From Siphlonurus alternatus (lineage: Eukaryota > Arthropoda > Insecta > Ephemeroptera > Siphlonuridae): DNA of 64,000 nucleotides. Made by a program: the position numbers and the translations under genes. This document shows, piece after piece, positions 10,703-22,441 of the stretch (the first letter of the stretch is position 1; the number at the start of each line of letters is the position of its first letter). Where the stretch lies: the NCBI GenBank assembly GCA_949825025.1, contig OX463784.1:18604124-18668123 (forward strand). Reading direction: 5' to 3'. The notes beneath the pieces were generated by a model. That model was not told the origin of the DNA. It did not search any database and saw only the letters and a program-made list of their open reading frames with translations.

Positions 10703-11354
10703 ATATAATATAATATAATATAATATAATATAATATAATATAATATAATATAATATAATATAATATAATATAATATAATATAATATAATATAATATAATA
10801 TAATATAATATAATAGAATACAATACAATACAATACAATACAATACAATACAATACAATACAATACAATACAATACAATACAATACAATACAATACAATA
10901 CAATACAATACAATACAATACAATACAATACAATACAATACAATACAATACAATACAATACAATACAATACAATACAATACAATACAATACAATACAATA
11001 CAATACAATACAATACAATACAATACAATACAATACAATACAATACAATACAATAGAATACAATACAATAGAATACAATACAATACAATACAATACAATA
11101 CAATACAATACAATACAATACAATACAATACAATACAATACAATACAATACAATACAATACAATACAATACAATACAATACAATACAATACAATACAATA
11201 CAATACAATACAATACAATACAATACAATACAATACAATACAATACAATACAATACAATACAATACAATACAATATAATACAATATAATATAATATAATA
11301 TAATATAATATAATATAATATAATATAATATAATATAATATAATATAATATAAT
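10703..11354. repeat. 650-bp pentanucleotide array, TAATA/CAATA
   Basis: About 110 bp of TAATA units is followed by about 460 bp of CAATA units with three GAATA variants (near 10813, 11054 and 11070). It then returns to about 80 bp of TAATA units. All minus-strand open frames here (LYCIV repeats) are translations of the array, not genes. The layout is roughly symmetric: one variant in the core and the other on both edges. Confidence 0.97.
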
Positions 11355-11964
11355 ATGTATTATTGTTATATTTAGTAGAAATGTTTCACTCAGTTTAATA
11401 TGTAATGTATCTCATGTTGGGTACACAGTCTTCTCTATTTTACCCATTCTAATACAAACACAGTGTTGTTCTGTTAAATGCACACAGCACACATAATGAG
11501 GCAATATAACCAGAATAATTGGCTGGGATTAGCGAGAAATGAGACTTTTAATGAGGCAACAGCCAAGATGTTTGTTATACAAGCTACATGAGCTATTATA
11601 ACGATACAATGGTATACAAATATTATGCCACGCATAGTTGCGTTTTATTGAAAAATCCTACATACACTGAAAAAAATTATTTGTCAAATATTTTTATCCA
11701 TGTTTAATATGTTATATATTTGTTTCATAATTTGATTGAGATTATCTACAAATATATTATTTTTAGGATGCACCAGTGTAGCAATTAATATTTTTATTAA
11801 TTCGGTTTGAAAAATTATTTAACGTCAATTTATAGAATTATGATGTTATCAAATTTAAATATAACTTTGTCTTTAATTGAAGCAGTCATAAATATAACAG
11901 GGACTGTTCACTTAATTAAAAAATATGTTTCATGTTCTATATTGTATGTGTGACAACTAAATAG
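11355..11964. other. Intergenic, nothing recognised
   Basis: A+T-rich sequence without an evident gene or inverted repeat. Confidence 0.45.
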
Positions 11965-12245
11965 ACTCAATGCACGTCAGCTGATTTTGCGGTGTTCCCT
12001 CCGCCTCATTCAAACCTAAATGTAAAAAAAAAAAAAAAAAAACTTTCTTTTTTCAGCATTAAAAAAAATGTTTTAGAGAAAAAAAATAGGCTCCTGATTC
12101 AATATCAAAAGACCATTAAATGGGGGAGAAAGTAGGAGATGATTTCAAAGCAATAGAAAAAAAAAATCTTGAGAAAAAAGTCTAATTTTTTAACATGGTG
12201 GCTTATGGAGAATTTTTCCACCGGGAACACTTGAAGCCTCTATTA
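11965..12245 (+). repeat. Dispersed repeat I, copy 1 (uninterrupted)
   Basis: Blocks shared in order with 25265-26012 are GTCAGCTGATTTTG, TGTTCCC-CCG, then GCATTAA (12056-12062), GATTCA-TATCA-AAGACC, AAATGG-GGAG and AACATGGTGGCTTATGGAGA, followed by TTTTTCCA, GGGAACACTT and AAGCCTCTAT. A run of about 19 A follows the first block. The nature of the repeat is unknown and it has no coding capacity. It matters because GCATTAAAAAAAATG at 12056 preserves the empty site of the insertion seen in copy 2. Confidence 0.8.
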
Positions 12246-13135
12246 TCACCGTGTTTTATTACGATATAACCGATTTTTTTTTTTAATGGATCTTTCATGA
12301 GAAGAAAGCATGCATTAATTTTTCAGTGTACAAACATAGTAAGCATAGTTACATTCCATTGAAACCAACCCTACATATAGAGAAACATTTATATAGTTAA
12401 TGATATTCCAGATTCCAAGCGTATTTTCATCTTGTATTATATTTGTTGTAACATTTAATCTTCTCGTTTTATTCTCCAGCTGGATTTCTCATACACTGAA
12501 AAAAAAATTTAAAATAATAAATTGGTCTTAATTATTTTGTTATTATAGGTTTTAATAGTGACATTAAAAATGTAAAATATTCTGCAAGGTGAGCAGTGCT
12601 ATGTGGCATTCCAAGTGAAACCCTAAAATTCATTTTAAGTCCAGCGTGCCTTTGTTTTTTTCACGGTAATATGTAGTATACCATTATCTTCTTGCATCCC
12701 ACATCCCATAATCATCGTACCCATTGTTCAACCATTATCCTTTATAAGACCCACACTAATTTTTTGTTGAGACAATTAATTAAACAATTATCATTAACAC
12801 TTAGTACGTGGAATTATTGGTTATTTGACACCTTCCATAACGTACAGAAGAAGATTTGGCATTTTCCACTAATATGGTGACCGTGTTTTTCATACTCATA
12901 ATTAAGACGCTTACATGAGCAACGCAATCTGTCTGATTTACAGAGGGGACATGGTAAACAGGCCGCCATGACGGTGGAATATTACAGAATTCTGCTTGCA
13001 GGCAAAAGTTAAAAAAATATAAATTTAAAATGAAAATAAAAAATATGAGGTGAATGTTTAATATTAAATTTGCAAACTGTTGCTCACCCCAGAAAATCAT
13101 ATATATTTTTTTTGTACAATTATATTTTTTAAACC
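12246..13135. other. Intergenic with a less A+T-rich patch
   Basis: No confirmed gene. The segment 12880-13005 is noticeably less A+T-rich than its surroundings. On the minus strand it is preceded by a pyrimidine-rich stretch ending in GCAAG, so it can look like an exon. I found no domain and do not call it. Confidence 0.35.
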
Positions 13136-13468
13136 AATGCACAACCTTCATAAAACAAATTTATTGCGGAAATGAATAGAGGGTACAAAATTACGTTACT
13201 CTGAATTTTTCCAGATTTTTTTGAGACCCAGAACTATTTTTAAATAATTAATGAAAGTGCTGCCACGCCCCTTGGAGGCGTCAATAGGTGTCCAGTCCCT
13301 ATCCTTTTTATTAAAGATTCAGCGGATTTAACTTAACAGAACTTTCAATAATTATTTAAAAATAGTTCTGGGTCTTAAAAAAAAATGAAAAAATTCGGAG
13401 CTTGTAGCATAATTTTGTATCCTCTATTCATTTCTGCAATAAAATTTTTTCATGCAGGTTGTCCATTT
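13136..13468. mobile_element. Foldback MITE, family D copy 1
   Basis: The inverted arms are about 115 bp. From the left they read TGCACAACC, then ATTGCGGAAATGAATAGAGG, GGTACAAAATTA, then AGATTTTTTTGAGACCCAGA, and ACTATTTTTAAATAATTA. All are mirrored at 13345-13468. The spacer holds a short G+C-richer stretch with GCCACGCCCCTTGG. Single arms of the same family lie at 29685 and 33740, with another full copy at 39745. I could not fix the target-site duplication. Confidence 0.9.
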
Positions 13469-15762
13469 TTTATTTTTTGTTATATGTTTTGTTAACTTCA
13501 CTAACAAGCATACCGACGACCGTTAAAACTCTCGATCTGACGTCACATGCAAGCATCTAATTAATACTTTTGTAGAGTTAGTGCAAGCCTCTTATAAAAG
13601 TTTAACTATGTATATAACTCCCAATTATGCAATATTATATATACCAACTTTTAAATTATTCAGATATTATAGTTTAAAATTGAAACAACTGCAAACATTT
13701 TGATTTTTACATTTTACAAAATAAATTATGTTGCTAAAAAAAATTATAAGCGGATGAACTTTAAATTCAATATATGATACTCATATCGTTTTCAATCAGT
13801 TTATTCATTTTTTTTTTAAGTTACAAGAAAAATTTAAAATGTTCAGCTGTTAAAAACGTAGAAACGTCACAGCAAAAAACACATTGTAAGATTTGACTTT
13901 ATGTCATATCGAATCTCTAATATTAAAATCAATGCCTTTTGAACCATTTTTTATGTAACACGCAAAAAAAAATTCGTGATTCAAAAATGAATATAAAAAC
14001 GTTATAAAGATATTTTTTATAGTTTTTGTCTTCGATTCTGTCTGATAAATTGTCAGAGAGCATCGTCGTGTTTTTCTTCTTTTTGTCATGAGTTCACCTT
14101 TTCGTTCAATTTGCTGAGATCAAAGAAAATAGTTTTTGACGTGATTTTAGTGTCACAAGAAAGGAATTTTAGCTTTGTACACTTGTTTCATACATAACAA
14201 GAACGTATAACATTGTATGTTCAAAAATATAAAGGAGGAATAATCGATATTGTAGTGCATGTATCAAGAGGAATTTAATAAATGCGTTTGTACGGAGAGT
14301 TCACGAAAAAATAACAGAAATCTTTGACAATCATGGCAGCAAAGGTTGTTTACCACGATGACTGTTGATAACTCAATATCAAACGAATATTTAAATAAGT
14401 ATTGGACATTCATGCATGCGTCTCTCTCAGCTTAAAGTTGCATTGATTGAATTTTATTAGGTAAATACAAAATTACACGTATACAGAGAAAGTGCTATAT
14501 ATTTTATTTTTTAACCCTTTACATTTTATGCTTTTTATATTAAGGATATTTATAGCAACAATGGTGTTTGTTTGATTTTGCACTAAAACAACGTAATCCT
14601 AATTATAAATAATATGCAATACATAATAGTAGGGAATAACATAATCTGTTCCCTGATAATAGTATAATAGACCTGGTCAGGGTATAAATAAATCTATTCA
14701 AAAGTTACATTTATATTTTTTTACACTGTCTTTTTTTAATTTAGTTTTACATTTTTGTCATTATCATATAATATTTTTTACATGCTTTGACAGAGTAAAA
14801 ACACAATTACTAAAAGTTATTTTACGTCAGTGTGTTTAAATTTAATAATATTTTGTTGTAAAAAAAAAACAAGGCGTATATTAAAACATTTTCATGTAAA
14901 TTCCAATAAAGTTACTATATTATTATTGTGATGGACCGACAAAAAAAAAAGTTTCACCACAACAGATTTTTCGTTAATTGAATGAACGGGGACAAAGGGC
15001 AAGAATTTAATAAAAGTGCGCTCACACAAAGTGTTAACAATTTATGGATGCGTGCTCACATAATTATAATACGTTGAATTCAAAATCGTACTGTGGGGAG
15101 TGTTTCAACTGTACAGCTACTCTTTTAGTAATTTTTCAATAAATTCTCAACCTAAATAATTCAATATAATATTAGTTAACAGATAAATATGTGGAGGAAT
15201 TTTGTTTGAAATTTACTTATTAAAACAATTAATATATTTATATTTATAATTTATACATAACTAACATTTATTTTAGTGTAATTTTAAAATTTTTACACTT
15301 TGAAATAATATTTGCAATGTAGAAGACCTGTAAATCATTTGCTGGCTTTGCTTTTCAGGAAAATCTTGTTGAAATTTCCGAATCACCCACCCATACAATA
15401 TAAATATAGCATTTTTCGAGAAATCTGTTATGAGGGTAAAAATATAAGCTTTTACTTTTTGATCTGTAATACGAAGCTCTGATTGGCTAAAATTTGGCTC
15501 GCGCCTTCTAAAGAGCAAAAGGGAAGGGAATTTTAGCTTGACCCTGGTTTTGTCAAGTTTCAGAAAAATTGAAACAAGTAAAAGAAAACTTCTGCTATGC
15601 CTTATCACACCGAAAATTTTGGAATAGTGCAGATTAAAATTTCCCTCATCAAAACCAATGCTAATAAAATAATAAAGCTTTTATATTAATCTTTACCTTT
15701 TTTATTTCCTCCAAAAAATAATAACCAGAATGGATTTTATTTGTGTTGTCAAAAGAATTACA
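13469..15762. other. Intergenic, nothing firmly recognised
   Basis: A+T-rich DNA. A TGACGTCA palindrome sits near 13536. Around 15475-15540 a patch with CTGATTGGCT and GGCTCGCGCC resembles MITE interiors elsewhere in the window, but I could not pair its ends. Frames at 13904-14089 and 15273-15608 show no domain. Confidence 0.4.
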
Positions 15763-15886
15763 GTTGTCGCCTTGGAAATTTTCCCTTTGCGGCCTTGTCA
15801 ATCACCATATGCCCCGTTGATCTTTAATAATAACACAGGGCATGGTGATTAAAAAATTTGCACGTGGAAAATTTTCCAAGGCAACG
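15763..15886. mobile_element. Foldback MITE, GTTGYCGCCTTGGAAAATTT
   Basis: The left arm has CGCCTTGGAAATTTTCCC, GCGGCCTTG and AATCACCAT-ATGCCCC. The right arm mirrors this as GGGCATGGTGATT, then GGAAAATTTTCCAAGGC. The arms are about 50 bp around a loop of about 20 bp. A single arm of the same family is present at 53560-53606. No clear target-site duplication. Confidence 0.8.
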
Positions 15887-16318
15887 AATGGGTATATATT
15901 ATATTTTTCTCATGAATATAAAATTACATTATCGAAATTGAATATTCAATTAAATAAACTGCAAGCTTTCAACTTTCTCATGAAAGTTAAATGTAAATTA
16001 TTTAATTAAGTTTCTATAATAGACGTTATAAACAGAAATGACATGGAATAAAATTCAATCATCATTAAATCATTTAGATCATAATGTGGAATATCAGATT
16101 CAATCAATTTATATCTGATTGAAAAATAATGAATGCTTAACATTATTCGGTTTGTAATAATTATATCCTTTGAAGGAAAAGGCAGAATAAATAATAAAAT
16201 CACATTTTTATATTATGAAATTTAATCCAATAAGTAAATTTTTAAATTTTTTAAATTAAATTGACTTATTATGTGGGATTATTTTCAGACCAAATAACTT
16301 GCAAAAACTATAAATTAA
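15887..16318. other. Intergenic, weak inverted repeat only
   Basis: A short imperfect inverted repeat (CCAATAAGTAAATTT and AAATTGACTTATT) lies at about 16226-16275. Nothing else is seen. Confidence 0.4.
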
Positions 16319-16593
16319 CCCTAACATTACCAAATGGGGGAGGGGGGGGGGAGGTCGAGACGACTTGAACTCTTTTAAAGCGGAAAACAGTGCGAAATAC
16401 TTCTCCGCAAAATCTGAACAAAAAATTGTAATCCAACGAGAATATAATTCCGCAAAAAAATATATATTGTGAAAAAAACTTAAAATCTTTTTAACATGTG
16501 ATTTAAATAACTGGTCGTTTCACCCCCCCCCCGTCTTAGTAAGCGGGGGACCAAAAAAAAAACAAAAACAAAAACAACTTTTTAATGCTAGGG
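16319..16593. mobile_element. piggyBac-like MITE, TTAA TSD, CCCTARCATTA ends
   Basis: The 275-bp element starts CCCTAACATTA and ends TAATGCTAGGG, 10 of 11 bases inverted-complementary. It is flanked on both sides by TTAA (16315-16318 and 16594-16597). piggyBac elements duplicate TTAA and begin with CCC, so this assignment is reasonable although no transposase is present. Inside, a G-run block with GAGGTCGAGACGAC pairs partly with a C-run block with CCGTCTTAG, giving a subterminal stem. Confidence 0.8.
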
Positions 16594-16930
16594 TTAAACT
16601 TGATATATTATTATAAATTTCAAACTAAAACAAGATGCAAATTAAAATATTGCAGGAGGTTTCACTACTAATTTAAAAAAAGGTTCACAACAAAATTTGT
16701 AGTAGAGTTTGTTGTACAAATAAGCGATTTGACCACACGCAGTAATGTAATGACTGTCAGTAAAGCGGGAGTAATAATTAGTTTGTTGCACATATTACAA
16801 TAAAACAATTAAAACATGTTTGTGTTACATCTTTGTACATGCACTCCATGGCATAGAGTATTAAAATGTATAAATAAATTTTATGAGGTGAATATAAAAA
16901 CTTATATAGGTGAACGAAACTTTCACGTAC

Positions 16931-17100
16931 ATAAAATTATTCTCTATTGAGTGATGCTATTAATTTTTACAAGTGCTAATTATTTTCTTCATTTTTCATC
17001 AAATTCCAATAGCAATTCCAATATATATATATCGATGAAAATGGGGTAAATAATTATCACATGAAAATTAATAGTATCACTCAAAAGAGAATAATTTTAT
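16931..17100. mobile_element. Foldback MITE ATAAAATTATTCTC
   Basis: ATAAAATTATTCTCTATTGA then GTGATGCTATTAATTTT at the left is mirrored at the right by AAAATTAATAGTATCACTCA then AAAGAGAATAATTTTAT. The arms are 37-39 bp in a 170-bp element. The ends are too A+T-rich to tell the duplication from the terminus. Confidence 0.75.
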
Positions 17101-17633
17101 CTTTATTTTATATTGAAAATTTCAGCTTTTTTTATTGTATAAACCATTTTTATACTAATTAATATAAAAAATAGTTTGTGTACTTATTTTCACTTCAGTT
17201 CTTTTCAATATTTATTTCTAAGAAATTGTAACATGATTATATCGCGTGAGAACACAAATCTTGTAGGTTATATTTTGTGAAGTGTGAGGGTAAAGCTCCT
17301 TCCTTCCTTCACTGTCTGTACGGTTCAATTGATTCACTAAGATTGGTCAGCTGGAATTATTGAGTACCGAATTGACACATAGAAGATTGACCTGTTGGTT
17401 CATTATTTCTTGATGAGTCATGATTCAAACTTACAATATTGGTAATATATAGGGAATTTCACCATGCAGTTTAAATAGTATTCGCTTAATTAGTGGCAGC
17501 CTAACTCAATGCAAGTGGGAAAACTATTTAATTTCCTGGATAATTTCTTCATGCAGTCTCCATTGTGTTATTCTTTTCTTTGTATTCTATCACACGACCA
17601 CATACAATATACAAAAGTAGAGGCTATATAGAA
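17101..17633. other. Intergenic, nothing recognised
   Basis: A+T-rich, with a short TCCTTCCTTCC run near 17298. No gene. Confidence 0.45.
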
Positions 17634-17914
17634 GGTGATTCATGAAAAAGTTATCCAGCTTTCCCACTAACCACGGTTAGCGATTCATAATAATGAATCA
17701 ATGAGACTAAACGGGCGCGATTCACGAAGCAGTTAGCCAGGTTTCTAACCACATTTAGCTTAACCACGTTTAACTATACCAGTTTTACGTGTTAAACCAT
17801 CCTAATTAAACGTGGTTAAGCTAAACGTGGTTAGAAACCTGGCTAACTGCTTTGTAAATCGCACCCAACGTGGTTAGTGAGAAATCTGAATAACTCTCTT
17901 CGTGAATCGCGTCC
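17634..17914. mobile_element. Outer foldback element split by a relative
   Basis: The left arm (GGTGATTCATGAAAAAGTTA, then CCACTAACCACGGTTAG) and right arm (ACGTGGTTAGTGAGAAAT, then CGTGAATCGCGTCC) are inverted copies, about 47 bp each. The original loop contained GCGATTCATAATAATGAATC. The element at 17713-17866 has inserted between loop and right arm. Both share the theme GCGATTCACGAA, GTTA, CTAACCACG, so they are probably sister families. Confidence 0.75.
17713..17866. mobile_element. MITE GGGCGCGATTCACGAAG copy 1, 3-bp TSD
   Basis: A near-perfect 154-bp hairpin: GGGCGCGATTCACGAAGCAG, then CAGGTTTCTAACCAC, TTAGCTTAACCACGTTTAA, and the mirror image ending in AATCGCACCC. AAC lies on both sides (17710-17712 and 17867-17869). 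Two other copies are at 49742 and 57378. It is non-coding and could fold almost completely if transcribed. Confidence 0.9.
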
Positions 17915-18197
17915 ACTTGGTTTAGAGTCAGCTCTATACATTCATACAGTAGTTCGTAAATAGACTTAAGTATAATATATTAAGTATAAATATAATAACC
18001 TACAGCTAGTCTAAGAGCTTTCGATCTGAAAAAAACCTGCCATGACGGTAATATATTTCCGCGTCAGGTTAAAAGATTATATTAATTTTAGTGCAACTGA
18101 TTTATAAGCACGGTTTTTATACTGTATTGTCTTGATTTCATTTTCAGTCTCAAATTTTATAAAAACAATGGTTGTTACAGAATTTGTTCCTTCGAAA

Positions 18198-18300
18198 GGT
18201 ACTTGATGGCATTCTTCAACAATTACTGACCATCCTTACTGAAGTTTCCACGGTTCCTTAAATCACAAATAGGTAAATGCTGTGATATATTATTAAAAAT
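18198..18300 (+). mobile_element. SINE1 fragment, plus strand
   Basis: GGTACTTGATGGCATTCTTC, ACTGACCATCCTTACTGAAG, TTTCCACGGTTCC and AGGTAAATGCTGTGATA follow SINE1 block order. The head and tail are absent. It ends close to the palindrome at 18389. Confidence 0.75.
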
Positions 18301-18388
18301 ATTAAATGGTGGCCACCCCATCCTGCATTAGCCCATTCAAAATATACATGCATGGGAATCAATGTTTGAAAAATATCGAACAATTTAA

Positions 18389-18773
18389 GGTAGAGATAAC
18401 GCCGAACAGCTGATTGACGTAATGCCCTTTGATTAACATGTAAACCTAAGCAAATTGACAAAAATTCTGAAATTTTTTTGACAGTAAGATGCCATGGCCT
18501 AAAAGCCATAGCAAAAGTTTCCAAAACATTTAACGAGCCGATTTTTTTAAATTAATTTTTTAGATTGGCTCTCCATGGGAAAGCCCTATGCTGAAAATTA
18601 AAAAAATTAATTAAAAAAAATCGGCTCGTTAAATCGTGTTGAAATTTTTTCTATGGCTTTTAGGCACTAATATCTGCCTCTCAAAAAAAATTCAGAATTT
18701 TTGTCAATTTGCCAAGGTTTACATGTTAATCAAAGGGCATTACGTCGATCAGCTGTTCGGCGTTATCTCTACC
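18389..18773. mobile_element. 385-bp foldback element, TTAA TSD, GGTAGAGATAACGCC
   Basis: An almost full-length palindrome with arms of about 165 bp and a loop around 18560-18600. The ends are GGTAGAGATAACGCCGAAC and GTTCGGCGTTATCTCTACC, both flanked by TTAA (18385-18388 and 18774-18777). The termini resemble those of the elements at 43930 and 48771 (GGGTAAGATAACGCC) although the interiors differ, which suggests mobilisation by the same kind of transposase. TTAA duplications are typical of piggyBac and Kolobok. The open frames at 18258-18524 and 18636-18944 are translations of the arms. Confidence 0.9.
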
Positions 18774-18777
18774 TTAA

Positions 18778-20933
18778 GTAATTCTATTTACTCGATTGTC
18801 TTCCATGCGATGTTTACACGACCATGTGAGTGTTGTCTTGTGACGTCACATAATGTAGAGCTGATTGCGCTGACGTCATGCCCCTGTAAGTTAGGCTGCA
18901 CTATTGCACTATGGAGGACCAAAATACACAGACTAAATATATAAACAAATCATGTTTTGATTTTTTTTTTCACTTTATTAAACAAAACAAATCAGGTTTA
19001 AAAAAATTCTAAAAATACGCCAATAACTGATAGATCGTATAGGAAAAATCCCATCATTATAGAACAATCAAAGCTATTTTTTTCTATTTATTTTTATCAT
19101 TTCTCCTATCTAATGCCATAGTAGTTGGACCTCCACTTTCTCTTTTCTACCCTCCTGACCGTCCGTACACCTGCTATGCTATTTTCCCTCGTAAACAAAA
19201 ACAGCAAACAACTCTATATGCGATGATGTTAATAGAAGAAAATAAAAGTTATATTAAGTTATGTATATTGAGTTGAAAAAAAAAAATACGGAATTTATTC
19301 TTACGACAAAAAAGAGGCGCTGTCATGAGGTACGATTTTTTTTTCTACACAATTTCAACATTTAAAACAAAACATCATGTAAACGTTGTGATTATGAAGT
19401 GTATTAGTAAAATACGCATACACGCAAAATAAGGGAGTTTATAATTAGCAACGTAAGCATTTTGTCTACATGATGGTGTTTTCTTAGCAATTTCGCTCAC
19501 ATTCTCCAGGGAAATAAGTGCTCTGGTAACTACATTAAGTTAATTAATTTAAAACGGGAAGCATAAACATTCTTAATACTGGTTAAGATTAAACTTGAAC
19601 ACGTGTTGAGAATCATTCTATACATATTTTTTAATTACTGTTTGTTAATTTAATTAGTGCTTAGAAATATAGTTAGAATAATAAATATTATTTTACTGTA
19701 TCAGCAATGTTGTTATTGAAGTTGTGCAAGATATACAAATTACTAATTTATTGTATATGATAATATAATAATACAGTACACCACGACTCAAGTAAAAGGA
19801 AGATAATTGTTGCCTAATTAGGTATTTCTGGCGTTTTGCTAACTATGAGCGAACACCCAGTATAAAAATATCATGAGTTCTCAGAGGTCCAGTGAACTGA
19901 GAAAAAAGGGCATTGTGGTTTTCCACTCTTTTTGATAATATTTCAAATAAATTATTAAAAAATTGCTGTTTTAAAGAAAAAATTATGTATATTAATAATT
20001 AACAGTGTTTGTAATTAACTATTTTTAATGATTTTATTGCATAACTATTGTTTCCATTGATGCAATAAGACGTGTATATTTACAAAAAATCTTGATAATT
20101 TACAATGTTAACTGCTGGATTTTAATTTACTCTTGGAAGATGACAATGTTCTACGGTATTGTTTTGTGTATTATTTTTTTATTTTTTATATATAATTATA
20201 AATATATGACTTGCTTATATTGTTTTATACAATTGAAGAGCAATAAAAAATTATGAATTAATTAATTTAGTCTGGATCCAATAATTTTCCTCTATAATAT
20301 TCATCACTTTTACATGATATATATTATGTTTCTAGATTTGAAGAAAATTATAAAAAAAAAAGAAATAAATAATGAACAAAGTAACAAACTGCACTATATA
20401 TAACTACTAATAGTGCGTTAATAAAGTAAAACAGTATTGTGTGATTTATAATGTGATTTGTCATACTCTTTTATTGTGTCGTGATATGTGTATCCAGTAA
20501 TATGAACAATTTCATACTCTATTTAATTTATTACCATATTTTAAAATGATTATAATTAATCAAATAATGTATTTTTTGTACACAACAGAAATATTTTATA
20601 AAATGGTCATATTTTTTAGCTTTAAATGTCTTCATAATTATTTGTAACCCTTTATATGATTAATTTCCACAGTTGTAAATTATGTTTTCACATTTTCTCC
20701 CCTATATATAAAACCGTTATTAAACAATATAATTTGTTAGTGTTATATGTTAATGAAGTAAAATATTCAGTACTGATTTAATTAACACTAATTCATGGTA
20801 TTAAATTTTAATTAATTATTTATACAAATAATATTGACATCATTTCAATCAATATGAAATATTTTATCACTTTTTATTTGAAATCAAGTTAAAATAGTAT
20901 ATGGAAAGTTTTTTTAATATTCACAAAGGCATA
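18778..20933. other. Intergenic, nothing recognised
   Basis: Two TGACGTCA palindromes lie near 18840 and 18872, in a patch that is less A+T-rich. The remainder is A+T-rich without an evident gene, RNA or foldback. Confidence 0.4.
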
Positions 20934-21138
20934 AGACCCGATTTAGGGCCTCCTACTTTGAGTCTTAAAATTGCATCTAAAATCGGGCTTTGAATTGGGC
21001 TTTAAAAAATTTGGTCTTTAAATCGAGCCTTCCAATGTTGTGACAGATGCAATAAAGGCTCGTTGCAAGGTCACATTTTTAAGACCCGATTTTAGGCTTA
21101 ATTTTAAGACTCACAAAAAGGCGCCTTAAATCAGGCCT
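20934..21138. mobile_element. MITE AGACCCGATTTARGG, TA TSD
   Basis: The left end AGACCCGATTTAGGGC and the right end ending AAATCAGGCCT are inverted copies. A further inverted block lies inside (GAGTCTTAAAATT and AATTTTAAGACTC). TA flanks both sides (20932-20933 and 21139-21140). The sequence is built of many diverged RRGCCCGATTTWAGRC-like units, several of them in direct or inverted orientation within 200 bp. The TA duplication fits Tc1/mariner but is weak evidence alone. Confidence 0.75.
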
Positions 21139-21140
21139 TA

Positions 21141-22331
21141 TATTAGACCTTCTGGATACACCTTTCCTATGAATTAATTATTATTATAGTCTCTGCTTTC
21201 TCAATTATTGTTTTGAAATTATTCTTATATTATTACATTGATTTGTGTATACAACTGCATGGCATGCAATCATTATTTATTTAAACATATTTGATTATGA
21301 TATGTTAGTATAATCTTTTTCTTACGTTCTAATTTCATTAGAATGGACTAAGAATGTTCTAATAGTGATTTAAATTTGTTGCAGGTATGTACACTTACAT
21401 TGAATTTTGGAGGCTTCCTTTGGTGAGTTTTTAATATTGCAAAAAAAAAATCAATTCTAGATCTAAAATTCACACACAATCATTTTTAAATATGATAAAA
21501 TTATGATTAATTTGGAGCTAAGTATGATAACTAAAGGTAAGATTTTACTTAGTTAAGGAATATAGCCCCATAGAATGAGGCGAAAAAGAAAAATAATGGA
21601 AATAATAATATATCAATCAAATAAGCCTGTATGCCTATATATGATAATTGTCATATACTCTATTACATAGGCTTTGGCCAGGGTATGTATAGATACCCTG
21701 GGCTTTGGCTGCAATATAAGAAGTTTTCAAAAAATTCTAAAATATCAAAGCCTATATACTAGTGTAAATAAGTTTATAAAATATATAAATTACCCTATTC
21801 ATACATTTTACATATAAATTGATTCAATATTATATGGTTAGTTATTATTTTTTTTTCTATCCTATAATTATTCAAATTTTCTATCCATATTATTAGCAAC
21901 TTCTATATGCACATTTTTTTTAATGAAATGTTACATTTCATACAAAGTATACAAAATTGTAACATTATTATCATTTTGAAAAATTTCATTAAATATACCA
22001 GGCGTTTGACTTTGATCATGAAAATTTAAAGTTAGATAAAAATCCTTTGAAGTCAGTGTAAAAAATAATAATAATGAGCTGTTGTTTGTTTATCATAAAA
22101 ATAGTTATTATAAAACATCAGACAGGAATTTTAAAATTGCTGGTCATGTATATATAATTCCAGACCATTGGAACGTTAAAATTATATCTCAGATTTATTA
22201 TTTTGCTTGAGGGAGAGAAATTACTTTGATATGCAATATTCGTATGAATACCTAAAAAATCGTTTCATATAGGTGATAATATACAGTATTATTGGTTGCT
22301 ATAAAGCTCAGAATTTTTATATTTTTCATAC
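21141..22331. other. Intergenic; one small hairpin
   Basis: CCAGGGTAT and ATACCCTGG form a 9-bp stem at 21678-21701, in a patch bounded by two GGCTTTGGC words. Otherwise A+T-rich with nothing recognised. Confidence 0.45.
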
Positions 22332-22441
22332 ACTACGTTTACATGACGATGTGTAATACGTATCCGTTGACGACGCCTCATAAGAATAATATTATCCATC
22401 GTCAACGAATACGTATTAAAATACCATCATGTATACGTAGT
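22332..22441. mobile_element. Hairpin MITE ACTACGTTTACATGA
   Basis: The left arm is ACTACGTTTACATGACGATG, then AATACGTATCCGTTGACGA. The right arm mirrors it as TCGTCAACGAATACGTATT, then ATCATGTATACGTAGT. The element is 110 bp, with arms of about 44 bp and a loop of about 22 bp. The duplication is not clear. CpG content is high for this window. Confidence 0.8.

Noticed and set aside
10594..11283. Three overlapping minus-strand frames of about 190-229 codons rich in LYCIV repeats
   Set aside because: They translate a pentanucleotide microsatellite; all frames stay open because the unit lacks stops on that strand.
12801..13151. 116-codon minus-strand frame with an apparent polypyrimidine-CAAG acceptor and a less A+T-rich segment, like an exon
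   Set aside because: No domain, no matching donor or partner exon visible, and the N-terminal half is A+T-driven. Transcript evidence would be needed.
18258..18944. Two open frames (88 and 102 codons) that appear related to each other
   Set aside because: They are translations of the two arms of the 385-bp palindrome at 18389.
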